A stretch of DNA of 64,000 bases from Sulfurihydrogenibium sp. YO3AOP1 (GTDB lineage Bacteria > Aquificota > Aquificia > Aquificales > Hydrogenothermaceae): the NCBI RefSeq assembly GCF_000020325.1, contig NC_010730.1, positions 732,001-796,000 on the forward strand. Reading direction: 5' to 3'. A program made the translations under genes and the position numbers. This document shows, piece after piece, positions 1-8,381 of this stretch. The notes below the pieces were generated by a model, which was not told where the DNA came from, made no database searches, and saw nothing but the letters and a program-made list of their open reading frames with translations. The number at the start of each line of letters is the position of its first letter. The first letter of the stretch is position 1.

Positions 1-214
1 AATTCGCAACTAATGAGTTTTCACAGTAGCTAAATTTTTTCTCCCAAGAGTCATCAATCCATTTAAACCTACCGTTTACGTATACACCAATAGAGTTTGC
101 CTCTGAGTTTAAATGATTATACATTCCAATGTAAGGAAAGTAAAAGTCTCTAATAGCAAAGTTTTTATCTATATTAACAAAAAATTTTCCATTACTCAGC
201 ACTATCTCTTTCAT
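1..214 (-). CDS. GH15 glucoamylase-like protein, N-terminal part (runs off the window)
   Basis: The minus strand reads about 71 codons from an ATG at 214 to the window edge without a stop. The N-terminus contains LSNGKFFVN, then IRDFYFPYIGMYNH and VNGRFKW, which is the typical beginning of glycoside hydrolase family 15 proteins (glucoamylase/glucodextranase/trehalase-like: a GNG segment, then a DxYFPxVGxxNH segment). Known members release glucose from alpha-glucans. The first 23 bases overlap the end of the upstream pseudouridine synthase gene on the same strand, so translation is probably coupled. The catalytic domain lies outside the window, so substrate cannot be judged. Confidence 0.75.
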   Translation of the reverse strand, partial: MKEIVLSNGKFFVNIDKNFAIRDFYFPYIGMYNHLNSEANSIGVYVNGRFKWIDDSWEKKFSYCENSLVAN

Positions 215-926
215 AGATTGACCTTACCTCTTTGTCTGTTAAATGTTTAAATTGATGTGGCTTTAAGTTTTCAATAGAAATGCTATCTATTTTAACACGG
301 ACAAGTCTTTTTACTTTATGATTAAATTTACTTACATATCTTCTTAAGATTCTCTTTTTTCCGCTATGAATTTCAAAAAGTAGCCACGTACTATCTTTTG
401 TGTGTTTTAAGATTTCAACTTTATCTGGCTTAAAAAAGCCGTCTTCTAAAATAGCTCCTTTTTTCATCTGATTTAGTGTTTCTTCGTCAACTTTTGGAAC
501 CACTTCTACGTGATAGACTTTTTTGATTTTATGCTTTGGATGGGCAATTTTGTTTGCAAACTCACCATCGTTTGTTAAGATTAAAAGACCTTCGCTATTA
601 TAATCAAGCCTTCCAACAGGAAATAAGTTTTCTTTGATATTTAATTCTTTAAGCAAATCTGTCAATGTTTTTCTTCCAAACTTATCTTTTCCAACTGCTG
701 AAAGATAGCCAACAGGTTTGTAGATTTTTATGTAAATCTTTTTCTCTACCGGTTTTATGATATTACCTTCAACTTCTACTATATCTTTTTCTGGATTTAT
801 TTTAGCTCCTAAGTCTTTGATAATTTCTCCATTTACTTTAACCTTTCCTTCTTTTATAAGCTCATCTGCCTTTCTTCTGCTACATATTCCACTTTGTGCT
901 ATATATTTATTCAATCTTACTTGCAT
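192..926 (-). CDS. rluB: RluB/RsuA-family rRNA pseudouridine synthase
   Basis: The 244-residue protein begins with an S4 RNA-binding domain (about residues 1-60, RLNKYIAQSGICSRRKADEL). The RsuA/RluB/RluE/RluF catalytic core follows with motif GRLDYNSEGLLILTNDG, whose Asp is the family's catalytic nucleophile. The family isomerises uridines in rRNA; RluB acts on 23S near position 2605 and RsuA on 16S. Length and S4 arrangement fit RluB or RsuA, and I cannot separate the two with certainty. The start ATG at 926 opens directly into the conserved S4 sequence. The 3' end overlaps the GH15-like gene by 23 bases. An antisense reading frame at 757-993 is a shadow. Confidence 0.88.
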   Translation of the reverse strand: MQVRLNKYIAQSGICSRRKADELIKEGKVKVNGEIIKDLGAKINPEKDIVEVEGNIIKPVEKKIYIKIYKPVGYLSAVGKDKFGRKTLTDLLKELNIKENLFPVGRLDYNSEGLLILTNDGEFANKIAHPKHKIKKVYHVEVVPKVDEETLNQMKKGAILEDGFFKPDKVEILKHTKDSTWLLFEIHSGKKRILRRYVSKFNHKVKRLVRVKIDSISIENLKPHQFKHLTDKEVRSIYERDSAE

Positions 927-1063
927 CTTTAACAGCCTTTATAAAATTTTTAATTATATAATATACACGTCAGGTGAGGTAGTTCAAAAATAAAGAGATT
1001 TTTAGTATGGATACAGATTACGTAAGAGATAAGAAAGTGATTTGAATGGGCAAGAAGAGAAAA

Positions 1064-1170
1064 GGAGATTCTTCGCTTCGCTCAGAATGACATCTAAGGT
1101 TATCCTTCCTTTAATGTTTATTATTCAGGCTTTTTCTGTCATCCTGAGGACTTTAGTCCGAAGGATCTCC
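1064..1170. repeat. Inverted pair of dispersed palindromic repeats in the 960-1262 gap
   Basis: Two units face each other. 1064-1091 starts GGAGATTCTTCG and ends CAGAATGAC; 1138-1170 starts GTCATCCTGAGG and ends GGATCTCC. Their outer arms are complementary apart from single-base differences. The rest of the 303-base gap holds degenerate AAGTGAATAAGT-like heptamer tracts (about 1184-1212) and no recognisable gene. Confidence 0.85.
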
Positions 1171-1262
1171 TCTTTTAAAGAAAGTGAGAAGTAAGAAAGT
1201 GAATAAGTAAGATGCGAGATATTGATAAAATTTTTACACATCACCCGTCACTTTTCTAAAAC

Positions 1263-3401
1263 CTAACTTATCTTGACTCTTAAAGAGTTCCCTATTACAA
1301 ATACACTGCTTAATACCATTGCAAGAGCTGCAAAAATTGGGTTTAGATGTCCGGTTATTGCAAGACCCATTCCTATTATATTGTAAATGAAAGCCCAAAA
1401 CATATTCGTATAAATTACTCTTTTAACCTTTCTTGCCAAGATTATAAGCAGTGGAATTTTTCTTAAATTATCACTTATCAGGCTAACGTTGGCTGATTCT
1501 CTTGTTAGGTCTGTTCCACAACCCATAGCAATTCCTATATCTGCCTTTGCTAAAGCCGGAGCATCATTTATACCATCCCCAACCATCGCAACGGTTTTTC
1601 CTTTGTTTTTTTCTTCTTCTATAAATCTTAATTTATCTTCCGGTTTAAGGTTTGCTCTAACATTTTCTATATCAAGAACTTTCTTTAAAACTTTTGCAAA
1701 ATATTCAGAGTCTCCTGTCAAAACTTCTGTCTCTACTTTTAACTTTTTGAGAGCGTCAAATGCTATTTTTGCTTCCGGTCTGATTTTTTGAGAAAATGTC
1801 GCAACTGCAAGAATTTCTTTTCCATCTGTCAAATATGTTATAATCTCTCCATTTTCTAATGCTTGATTGATTAGACTTTTTATATTCTCATCAATTTGAA
1901 CATCTTTTAAAAACTCTTGACTTCCGAGATAGTATTTTTTGCCGTTTATTTCACCAGAAACACCAAGCCCGTAATGGACTTTAAAATTTTCTACTTTCAA
2001 CTCTTTACAATCTTTACACCATTTTACAAAGCTTACAGCCAAAGGATGTTCTGAATTTTTCTCTAAGGAATAAAAAATATCTTTTGCTTCATCATTTTTA
2101 AAGAACGTCTTTGAAACTTCCATTATTCTTTCTGTAATCGTTCCTGTTTTATCAAAAAACACTTTTTTAACAGATGCTATTTTTTCAAGAACATCCGCAC
2201 CTTTAACAATGATTCCTTCTTTCATTGCTTGACCAAGTCCAAGCCATAGAGCCAAAGGGGCACCAATACTAAACGCACAAGGACAAGATATAAGTAATAC
2301 AGATAAAAACACAATTAAAGCCTTTTCAAACCCGGCGTTTACATACCAGTAGATAAATGAAGATATTGATAAGAAAAAAACTATCGGCAAAAAGTAAAAA
2401 GCTATTCTGTCAGCTATTCTGTTTATTGGAGCTTTTGTATTTCTTATTTGCTTCATTATCTCAATGAATCTGTTTAACGTCCACTGTGATTGTGGTTTAT
2501 CAACCTTTATCTTAAAACTCCCATCTAAAACAGTTGTTCCAGCATACAGATAATCCCCGGATTTTTTCAACACCGGGTTTATCTCTCCAGTTAAAACCGA
2601 TTCATCAACATGACCAATTCCTTCTATTATCACACCATCAGCTGGCACTTTTTCACCCGGACGAATTTTAACTACATCTCCAACTTTAACCTCTTCAACA
2701 GGAACTTCAACTTCTACATCGTTTTTAATAATCGTTGCTTTTTTTGCTGTTAGGTCCATAAGCTGTTTCATAAAGTTTGAAGCTTTTACTCTTGAAGATG
2801 TCTCTAAATATCTTCCAAATGTTACTAAAACTAAAATCATTGTTGCGGTTTCAAAATATATTGCATTCTTACCGGTTAAAACTGAATAAACAGAAAGAAA
2901 GTAAGCAGAGAACGAGCCAATGGCAATAAGCGTATCTGTATTAAAGTTTAATAAATTTTCTTTTGAAAAAGAGTTTTTAAGAATAGGAACGCCAAGAATC
3001 AGCATAACAGGAGTGGATAAAACAAGGATTACGTATTTGATAAATCCTGTGAAAAGCTGCATTTCTTTGTCGTTTGGGTCAACAAAATGAGAGCCGTATA
3101 TATAAGTGCTAAGCATCATTACGATCATTGCAAGGAAATAGCCAAATCCAAACTTTCCAAGGAAAGCCATTGCCGTGCCTTCATCACCACGAAGACCGGT
3201 GGTTTTATTTATTAGATAACATCCAAAACAGCAAAAATCTTCCATCTTACCATTTACTTCAAATTTTAGAGGTCTTCCAGTGATTGGAATTCCACACTGA
3301 TAACATTCAGCGTTTTTTTCTTCACTTAGAGATATTGGACCACAGGAGCATGAAATAGTTGGCTTTATCTCTAAACTTTCCTTTTTCTCCTGACTTTCCA
3401 A
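1263..3401 (-). CDS. Heavy-metal (probably copper) translocating P-type ATPase, CcoI/CopA-like
   Basis: The 712-residue P1B-type ATPase has a Cys-rich N-terminus (CSCG at about 19-22, CYQCG and a CCFGC motif by about 60) resembling the metal-binding domain of CcoI/FixI-type pumps, but no HMA ferredoxin-like domain follows. Eight membrane segments are expected. Motifs seen are TGE in the actuator loop (the next residue is Ile), the CPC ion-binding motif at 373-375, the phosphorylated Asp417 in DKTGT, an SEHPLA motif, TGDS and GDGIND. CPC pumps usually export Cu+ from the cytoplasm, and CcoI members feed copper to cytochrome oxidase. The start is TTG at 3401, chosen because GAAGGAG lies six bases upstream. 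Export versus oxidase assembly cannot be decided here. Confidence 0.88.
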   Translation of the reverse strand: MESQEKKESLEIKPTISCSCGPISLSEEKNAECYQCGIPITGRPLKFEVNGKMEDFCCFGCYLINKTTGLRGDEGTAMAFLGKFGFGYFLAMIVMMLSTYIYGSHFVDPNDKEMQLFTGFIKYVILVLSTPVMLILGVPILKNSFSKENLLNFNTDTLIAIGSFSAYFLSVYSVLTGKNAIYFETATMILVLVTFGRYLETSSRVKASNFMKQLMDLTAKKATIIKNDVEVEVPVEEVKVGDVVKIRPGEKVPADGVIIEGIGHVDESVLTGEINPVLKKSGDYLYAGTTVLDGSFKIKVDKPQSQWTLNRFIEIMKQIRNTKAPINRIADRIAFYFLPIVFFLSISSFIYWYVNAGFEKALIVFLSVLLISCPCAFSIGAPLALWLGLGQAMKEGIIVKGADVLEKIASVKKVFFDKTGTITERIMEVSKTFFKNDEAKDIFYSLEKNSEHPLAVSFVKWCKDCKELKVENFKVHYGLGVSGEINGKKYYLGSQEFLKDVQIDENIKSLINQALENGEIITYLTDGKEILAVATFSQKIRPEAKIAFDALKKLKVETEVLTGDSEYFAKVLKKVLDIENVRANLKPEDKLRFIEEEKNKGKTVAMVGDGINDAPALAKADIGIAMGCGTDLTRESANVSLISDNLRKIPLLIILARKVKRVIYTNMFWAFIYNIIGMGLAITGHLNPIFAALAMVLSSVFVIGNSLRVKIS

Positions 3402-3631
3402 GAAGTGCTCCTTCTGTGTTTTTAAGATATAAAATTATATATCAATTAACGTTGATTTCAATTTAATACTAGAAAAAATTAATTTACTGATTATTCCTCA
3501 CAGTCTCACTTCTCATATTCTAAAGTCGTGCGGGGTATCTCCGCCTTTTTGTCTTAGAACTAGTCTCTGATTTAATACTCTTTTATGTTTTTCTCTTAAT
3601 AAATTTATACTTTTTGTTTTATAATATTACC

Positions 3632-3664
3632 ATGAAGCTATCACAGTGGGTAAAGAAAGAATGA
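3632..3664 (+). pseudogene. Remnant of an IS607-type tnpA (serine recombinase), first ten codons
   Basis: An ATG at 3632 reads MKLSQWVKKE and then a TGA. From knowledge of the family, IS607 TnpA serine recombinases typically begin with MKLSxWAKxxG, so this looks like the extreme N-terminus of such a gene joined directly to the TnpB frame, with the rest deleted. The stop overlaps the ATG at 3661 (ATGA), one possible start of the TnpB-like gene. With only ten residues the match is suggestive rather than secure. Confidence 0.5.
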
Positions 3665-5181
3665 GTAGTGAAGAGAAAGAAAGAACATTAGAAGATAGAG
3701 AAGATAGAATATTTGGTTCTTATTTATTTATAAATTATGCAAATAAAGGCAAGATAGAAAAAGTCAAAAATGCCCTTACAGAATACAGAAAAACTGCCAA
3801 AGATATATCTAAGTTTCTATGGAACATTTTCTTTCACACAGGCAAACTTCCTCACAGAAAGAAAATAAACATCAAACATATTCCAAGTTATCTATCAGAA
3901 CGTTATAAATACGTTTGCTTATGGCAAGCTTACGATGTTTTAAGTAGCTATATAGCAAATATTCAATATCAGTTTGCCAATATTGTATTTGGTAGCAGTT
4001 TAAGTAAAGAGGACAAATTAATATTACTTGCACTAAATAACGTCAAGGGTTGGCTTATATACGATAAAGATGAGATAGAAATATATGAATATGAGAAAAA
4101 GGGCAAGAAAAGAATAGTTAAAGTTTCAGAATTCCATAGAAAATTAGCAAAGAAAATATTTAAACATCTGCTTGGTAAAAATAGAAGACCAAGATTTAAT
4201 AATATCTCAATGCATTTAGACGGTAAAGTAGTAGAAATAAGTAAGAAGGAAAAAGACGGTGCTAAGAGTTTTGATTACTGGATAAAAATATCTACATTAG
4301 AGAAAGGAAAGCCAATATATATACCACTTAAAGCAAATACATATGCAGAAAAAGTAGAAGGAGAATTTTTAAATTACTGTCAGGTAATTGAAAATGATGG
4401 AAAGATAGAATTTAGAATAATAAAACAGTTGAAAAAGAAGGAATATACACCGCTTACCGACGAGATAGCAATTGATTTGGGATTAAATCCATTGTTTGCA
4501 ACAGATAAGGGAGATTTATTTGGTAGAAGCTTTTTTGATATTTTGAAAGCTTTTGATAAGAAAATAACAAAAAGAATGGCAAGTTTGCAAAAGAGAAAGA
4601 TAAAACCAAGAGATGATAAGAAATACAGAAAATATAGAGATAACTTAAGAGATTATCTGAAAAATGAGATAAATAGACTGATAAACGTTATTGTAGAAAC
4701 TTATAAGCCAAAAAGAATCATTATAGAGAGATTAGATTTTAGAAGCCCTGAGCTTTCTAAGAGACTAAACAGAATGATACAAAATTTTGGAAAGAGATAT
4801 ATAAAACAAAAATTAGAGAGATTGCAACAGCTTTATGGAATTGAAATAATAGAAATAAATCCAGCTTATACAAGTCAAGAATGTAGCTCTTGTGGATATA
4901 TAGATAAAAAGAATAGAAAAGATACTCAAGAATTTGAATGTAAAGTATGTGGAAATAAAACAAATGCACAAGTAAATGGAGCTAAGAATATTCTCAAGAG
5001 AAGTTCTCTTGGGAGTTTATATCTGACAAAAAAGCAAGTCCTCAAGATACTGATAGAAAGGTATCTTGAGAGACACAAAGGGTGTAAGAGTCCTCCCTTG
5101 GATGTTATCAAAGGTAATCCATACTTTAAGGATTATCTTGATAGCATTTTAAACCCTTGTCAGAACCTAACGCCAAGTTAG
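3646..5181 (+). CDS. tnpB: TnpB-like RNA-guided nuclease homologue with altered RuvC-III site
   Basis: The 511-residue protein belongs to the IS605/IS607 TnpB (OrfB) superfamily. The first half is helical and basic. RuvC-I is at Asp277 (AIDLGLN), RuvC-II at Glu361 (IIIERLDF), a four-Cys zinc ribbon follows (CSSCG ... CKVCG), then RuvC-III reads TNAQVNGAKNI. In active TnpBs this last motif is usually DxNAAxNI, so the third catalytic Asp appears as Gln442 (codon CAA, two base changes from Asp). A further tail of about 60 residues follows. The start is uncertain: GTG 3646 or ATG 3661, neither with a good ribosome site. No tnpA survives beside it. It may be a nuclease-dead derivative, a decaying transposon gene, or a TnpB with a relocated catalytic residue. 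Confidence 0.85.
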   Translation: MGKERMSSEEKERTLEDREDRIFGSYLFINYANKGKIEKVKNALTEYRKTAKDISKFLWNIFFHTGKLPHRKKINIKHIPSYLSERYKYVCLWQAYDVLSSYIANIQYQFANIVFGSSLSKEDKLILLALNNVKGWLIYDKDEIEIYEYEKKGKKRIVKVSEFHRKLAKKIFKHLLGKNRRPRFNNISMHLDGKVVEISKKEKDGAKSFDYWIKISTLEKGKPIYIPLKANTYAEKVEGEFLNYCQVIENDGKIEFRIIKQLKKKEYTPLTDEIAIDLGLNPLFATDKGDLFGRSFFDILKAFDKKITKRMASLQKRKIKPRDDKKYRKYRDNLRDYLKNEINRLINVIVETYKPKRIIIERLDFRSPELSKRLNRMIQNFGKRYIKQKLERLQQLYGIEIIEINPAYTSQECSSCGYIDKKNRKDTQEFECKVCGNKTNAQVNGAKNILKRSSLGSLYLTKKQVLKILIERYLERHKGCKSPPLDVIKGNPYFKDYLDSILNPCQNLTPS

Positions 5182-5225
5182 GTGTGTATAGACAAATATT
5201 TTTCCATACATGGAATATTTGTCTA
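4991..5225 (+). ncRNA. Candidate omega-RNA-like structured 3' region of the TnpB element
   Basis: A dense run of hairpins spans the last 190 bases of the tnpB-like ORF and the next 45. They are: 4993-5012 (CAAGAGAA/TTCTCTTG); 5041-5050 with 5061-5070, a perfect 10-bp stem with a 10-base loop; 5102-5120 with 5130-5147, an 18-pair stem with one bulged A and two G-T pairs; 5166-5171 with 5177-5182 (CCTAAC/GTTAGG) across the stop codon; and 5189-5200 with 5214-5225 (12 bp) topped by CCAT/ATGG. In IS605/IS607 elements the guide RNA is encoded in this position. The boundaries and guide are not known; the RNA call is inference. Confidence 0.4.
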
Positions 5226-5267
5226 TGCAGAGGGGAACTCTTCTTAACTATTCAAAAAATCAAAAAT

Positions 5268-5374
5268 GAGACCCTTCAGACTTACGTCCTCAGGATGAAA
5301 AATGAAGTGTAAAAAAAGTTGTCATTCTCAGTAAAGCGAAGAATCTCATACTCTTTTTGAATTTCTCACCCGAC
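5268..5374. repeat. Dispersed palindromic repeats plus flanking TTTCTCACCCGAC module
   Basis: This lies in the 362-base gap after the TnpB element. A degenerate unit is at 5268-5298 and a second at 5321-5347 (GTCATTCTCA ... GAAGAATCTC). About 15 bases further on is TTTCTCACCCGAC (5363-5375), a module that recurs beside other copies. From 5376 to 5543 the DNA is AT-rich; a TATAAT at 5510-5515 may be the -10 box for the next gene, without a clear -35. Confidence 0.75.
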
Positions 5375-5543
5375 TTATTATGTAATAATTATTTTAAAAA
5401 TCACCACAACGATTTTATTCATGTTTAAAATCCATTATCTATAAACTGAAAAATCAATCACATAAAACGACACAATCTCCATTTAAAAGCCTTATCGCTG
5501 CTTTACTCTTATAATGTAAATTTATCTTAGGGAGGTATAAGTC

Positions 5544-5660
5544 ATGTTGCCAGAATCTATGAGGTTTTTAAGAATCGGTTGGTGGGTAGTTCATGTGATT
5601 GGAATTAGCCTTGTGTTCTATCTTGGGCATAAGTTTGGTAGTGCAATCTTTGGTCAGTGA
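5544..5660 (+). CDS. Small single-span membrane protein (38 residues), unknown function
   Basis: An ATG at 5544 follows a strong ribosome site (AGGGAGG, spacing 7) and opens 38 codons ending in TGA at 5658-5660. The peptide starts MLPESMRFLRIGWWVVHVIG and continues with a hydrophobic stretch ending LGHKFGSAIFGQ. It would give one membrane span (about residues 12-30) with two His in or near it. I do not recognise the family. The strong ribosome site, a TATAAT ahead and a terminator directly after support a real gene. It is followed by a four-span membrane protein on the same strand. Confidence 0.6.
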   Translation: MLPESMRFLRIGWWVVHVIGISLVFYLGHKFGSAIFGQ

Positions 5661-5673
5661 TGCTAAAATTTTT

Positions 5674-5699
5674 CCTCCCTAATGTTAGGGAGGTTTTTT
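5674..5699 (+). terminator. Intrinsic terminator whose 3' arm is the next gene's ribosome site
   Basis: CCTCCCTAA at 5674-5682 pairs with TTAGGGAGG at 5685-5693 around a two-base loop, followed by six T. The 3' arm GGGAGG is also the only good Shine-Dalgarno sequence for the ATG at 5700. The hairpin therefore both ends the upstream transcript and could hide the downstream ribosome site in read-through RNA. Confidence 0.85.
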
Positions 5700-6125
5700 A
5701 TGTATCTTTTTTTGAAATATCTGCATATACTTGCCGTGATAAGTTGGATAAGCTCTTCAAGCTCTATGTCGTTGTATTTGATTTATAAAACCTTTGTTTT
5801 AAAAGATGAAAATCAAGAAAAAGAAAGAAAATTTTACAAATATTTAGTATACTTAGAAGTATTTTTGTTTTCAGCAGTAATATCGCTTGGATTAAGCTTA
5901 TACTTTTTATTCTATGATGATTTTTCAATAACTTGGTTAAGAGTTAAGATTCTGATAGCTTTGCTGTTTTTTGCTCCCATGGAAGCTTTAAATCTTTATT
6001 TTGTTTTAAAGGCGAAAAACATAGAAGATTATAAAAAGTATGATAAATTTGTATTGATAATTTCACCATTTTTAATACTTTTTGGGTTAATTATTATTTA
6101 CATGGCTGTTTTTAAGCCAGATTAA
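5700..6125 (+). CDS. Four-span integral membrane protein, DUF2269-like
   Basis: The 141-residue protein starts MYLFLKYLHILAVISWISS and shows four hydrophobic segments (about 5-27, 47-67, 77-97 and 115-138). An N-terminal His in a YLHILAVISW context resembles DUF2269-type predicted membrane proteins, whose function is not established. An in-frame ATG at 5682 exists, but it lies inside the terminator hairpin; ATG 5700 has GGGAGG six bases upstream and is preferred. The stop is followed 13 bases later by the response regulator start, so the two genes are probably co-transcribed. Confidence 0.7.
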   Translation: MYLFLKYLHILAVISWISSSSSMSLYLIYKTFVLKDENQEKERKFYKYLVYLEVFLFSAVISLGLSLYFLFYDDFSITWLRVKILIALLFFAPMEALNLYFVLKAKNIEDYKKYDKFVLIISPFLILFGLIIIYMAVFKPD

Positions 6126-6138
6126 AGGAGGTTTGATC

Positions 6139-6876
6139 ATGAATGTTTTTATCGTGGAAGATGAACCAATCGCAAGAGAAAGATTGATTAGACTTTTAAA
6201 AGAGATTGGAAACGTCAATATTGTTGGAGTTGCTGACAGTAAGGAAAAAGCTCTATCGGAGATGAAAGATAAAGAGATTGATGTGTTATTTTTAGATATT
6301 AAGCTTCCAGACGGCACAGGTTTAGAAATTGCAAAAGAAGTCATTGAGGGTATGGATAATCCGCCTTACATAATCTTTGCAACGGCAAACGGAGACTTTG
6401 CACTTGATGCCTTCAAAGCAAATGCAATAGATTATCTATTAAAGCCATTTACAAAGGAAGATGTAGAAAAAGCATTAGAGAAAATAAAAAACATAGAAAA
6501 CAAAAGCTTTAACCTTGCAAAGATAGCAACCATTACTACAAACACAGAAATACTCATACCAGTAAAACATCTTAGTAAGATAGTTCTTTTAAAGCCAGAT
6601 GATATTTATTACATAAAGGCTGAACTTTCTGAAACAGTCATAAGAACAAAGGATAAAGAGTACATTTCCAACAGAAAGCTGTATGAGTTTGAAGATATTT
6701 TAAAATACATAGGTTTTTTTAGAGTTCACAAAAGCTACTTAGTAAATCTTACAAAAATTAAAGAGATGAAGTCAGTAGAACAAAGTAAATTTTTAATCAC
6801 ATTCCAAGATATACCAGACACTTTAAAAACAAGCAGAGATGGTGCAAAATATCTAAGAGATTATCTAAACATTTAA
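6139..6876 (+). CDS. LytTR-family response regulator
   Basis: The 245-residue two-domain regulator has a CheY-like receiver (about 1-120; acidic pair Asp8/Glu9, phospho-acceptor Asp53 in VLFLDIKLPDG, Lys in LLKPF) followed by a LytTR DNA-binding domain (about 140-245, with FFRVHKSYLVNL typical of the fold). Such regulators activate transcription by binding direct repeats. The start is ATG 6139 after AAGGAGG; a TTG six bases upstream is less likely. Its probable partner is the LytS-type kinase at 13336-14328, the only member of that class in the window; the 6.5-kb separation makes this pairing an inference. Confidence 0.9.
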   Translation: MNVFIVEDEPIARERLIRLLKEIGNVNIVGVADSKEKALSEMKDKEIDVLFLDIKLPDGTGLEIAKEVIEGMDNPPYIIFATANGDFALDAFKANAIDYLLKPFTKEDVEKALEKIKNIENKSFNLAKIATITTNTEILIPVKHLSKIVLLKPDDIYYIKAELSETVIRTKDKEYISNRKLYEFEDILKYIGFFRVHKSYLVNLTKIKEMKSVEQSKFLITFQDIPDTLKTSRDGAKYLRDYLNI

Positions 6877-6886
6877 AGGAAAAATC

Positions 6887-7822
6887 ATGAGTCATTACAA
6901 GCCAAGAATCGTTTTAAGTAGATGTTTAAACATAGAGCCGGTTAGATACAACGGCGGTATTGTAAACGATGAGTTTAGCAAAAGACTTCTTGATTATGTT
7001 GAATACATAACAGTTTGCCCAGAAGTAGACATAGGAATGCCTGTTCCAAGACCTTCTGTCTTGCTTTACAAAAAAGACAATCAGATAAGAATGATAGAGC
7101 CAAACAGTATGAAGGATTACACAGAAGAAATAATAAGCTACTCAGAAAATTTTTTAAAATCTGTTGGAGAGGTTGACGGATTTTTACTAAAAGCAAAATC
7201 TCCAAGCTGTGGAGTAAAAGATGCTAAACTTTATCAAGAAAACTTAAAAGGTTTGATAAACGGAAAAAGTAGCGGTTTATTTGCACAAAAGGCTATGGAT
7301 CATTACTCCTACTTACCGGTTGAAGATGAGGGAAGGTTGAACGACTACTGGATAAGAAGAGACTTTTTAACAAAGATTTTTTCTTATGCAAGATTAAGAT
7401 ATTTGAAGGATAATTATAAAGATATTAACGATTTGCTAAAATTTCACCAAGAACATAAATATTTGCTTATGCTTTATGACCCAAACGCTTTAAAAAAGAT
7501 GGGAAATATACTTGCAAACTGGAAAAAGTATGGATTAGATGAGACAATGAATCAGTATGTTAATTTATTCTATAGTGCTTTATCTAAAAGGTCGAATTTA
7601 AACAAACATTTAAACGTCATCCAGCATATATACGGACATTTCTCAGACAAAATCTCCCAGTCAGAAAAAAAGCATCTACTTAGAATGATAGATAAATTTA
7701 CAAATAACAGACTTCATCTTGAAGGTCTTATTGAATACATTAAAAGCTTCATATACAGGTTTAACGACAACTATCTAAAATCACAAGTTTATTTGAATCC
7801 TTTTCCGGAGGAGTTGATGTAG
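6887..7822 (+). CDS. TudS (DUF523) desulfidase domain fused to DUF1722
   Basis: Residues 1-145 match DUF523/TudS: LSRCLN with Cys13, VCPEVDIGMPVPRP with Cys44, and KSPSCG with a Cys near 107. These are the three conserved Cys that hold the catalytic [4Fe-4S] cluster in TudS enzymes, which remove sulfur from thiouracil-type compounds. Residues about 190-305 form a DUF1722 (YbgA-like) helical domain of unknown role. In many bacteria the DUF1722 gene sits beside photolyase; here a photolyase lies 8 kb away. The start ATG 6887 follows AAAGGA. It is the last gene of the 5.5-7.8 kb run and a repeat-rich gap follows. Confidence 0.85.
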   Translation: MSHYKPRIVLSRCLNIEPVRYNGGIVNDEFSKRLLDYVEYITVCPEVDIGMPVPRPSVLLYKKDNQIRMIEPNSMKDYTEEIISYSENFLKSVGEVDGFLLKAKSPSCGVKDAKLYQENLKGLINGKSSGLFAQKAMDHYSYLPVEDEGRLNDYWIRRDFLTKIFSYARLRYLKDNYKDINDLLKFHQEHKYLLMLYDPNALKKMGNILANWKKYGLDETMNQYVNLFYSALSKRSNLNKHLNVIQHIYGHFSDKISQSEKKHLLRMIDKFTNNRLHLEGLIEYIKSFIYRFNDNYLKSQVYLNPFPEELM

Positions 7823-7879
7823 GAAGTGAGAAAGTTAATTTAACACATTTAGAGCAAAACCGTTCCAGAAATCCACATT

Positions 7880-8141
7880 GTCATTCTGAGCAAATTGAAG
7901 AGTCTCCTGTTTTTCTTTTCAAATCAAAAAAAGAAATCCTTCGGACTAAAGTCCTCAGGATGACGTAGAAAGGTTGAACGGTAAGCATTATAAAAAGAGT
8001 AATCTTATTCGTCATTCTGTAGCCGGCGAAGAATCTCCGTCTTTTACCTCTCACTTTCTCACCTTATTTAAAAGAGTAGATCCTTCGGCATACAGCCTCA
8101 GGATGACACGGAAAGGTAAGCTTGCAAGAATTTTGGAACAC
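7880..8141. repeat. Four palindromic repeat copies in the 7823-8456 gap
   Basis: Units lie at 7880-7907, 7934-7964, 8011-8038 and 8078-8107, alternating in orientation. The last is followed by the module GGAAAGGTAAGCTTGCAAG and AATTTTGGAACACTC (to 8141), which recurs beside copies near 15400 and 61320. The remainder of the 634-base gap (8142-8381) is AT-rich with no gene that I can support. Confidence 0.85.
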
Positions 8142-8381
8142 TCTTATCCTTGAGCTAATTTAAAAGCCCTTAAAGAAAATCTAAGATTTACTTACTTTTT
8201 CCTATTTTTACGTTCTGTTTAAATTTCTTTTCTTGCTTGCCTCTACATCTTGTAGTCTTTTTATTTCTTTTTAGTGTTTTTAAATTCCATTTTATTTTTC
8301 TTTTAAAAAATAAATATTTAAAAATTACTTATCAAAATTAATATTCAATAAATCATTAATTAATCAATCTTTTTCTAAATA

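Noticed and set aside
757-993. 78-codon plus-strand frame
   Set aside because: Antisense to the well-supported pseudouridine synthase gene, low complexity, no ribosome site.
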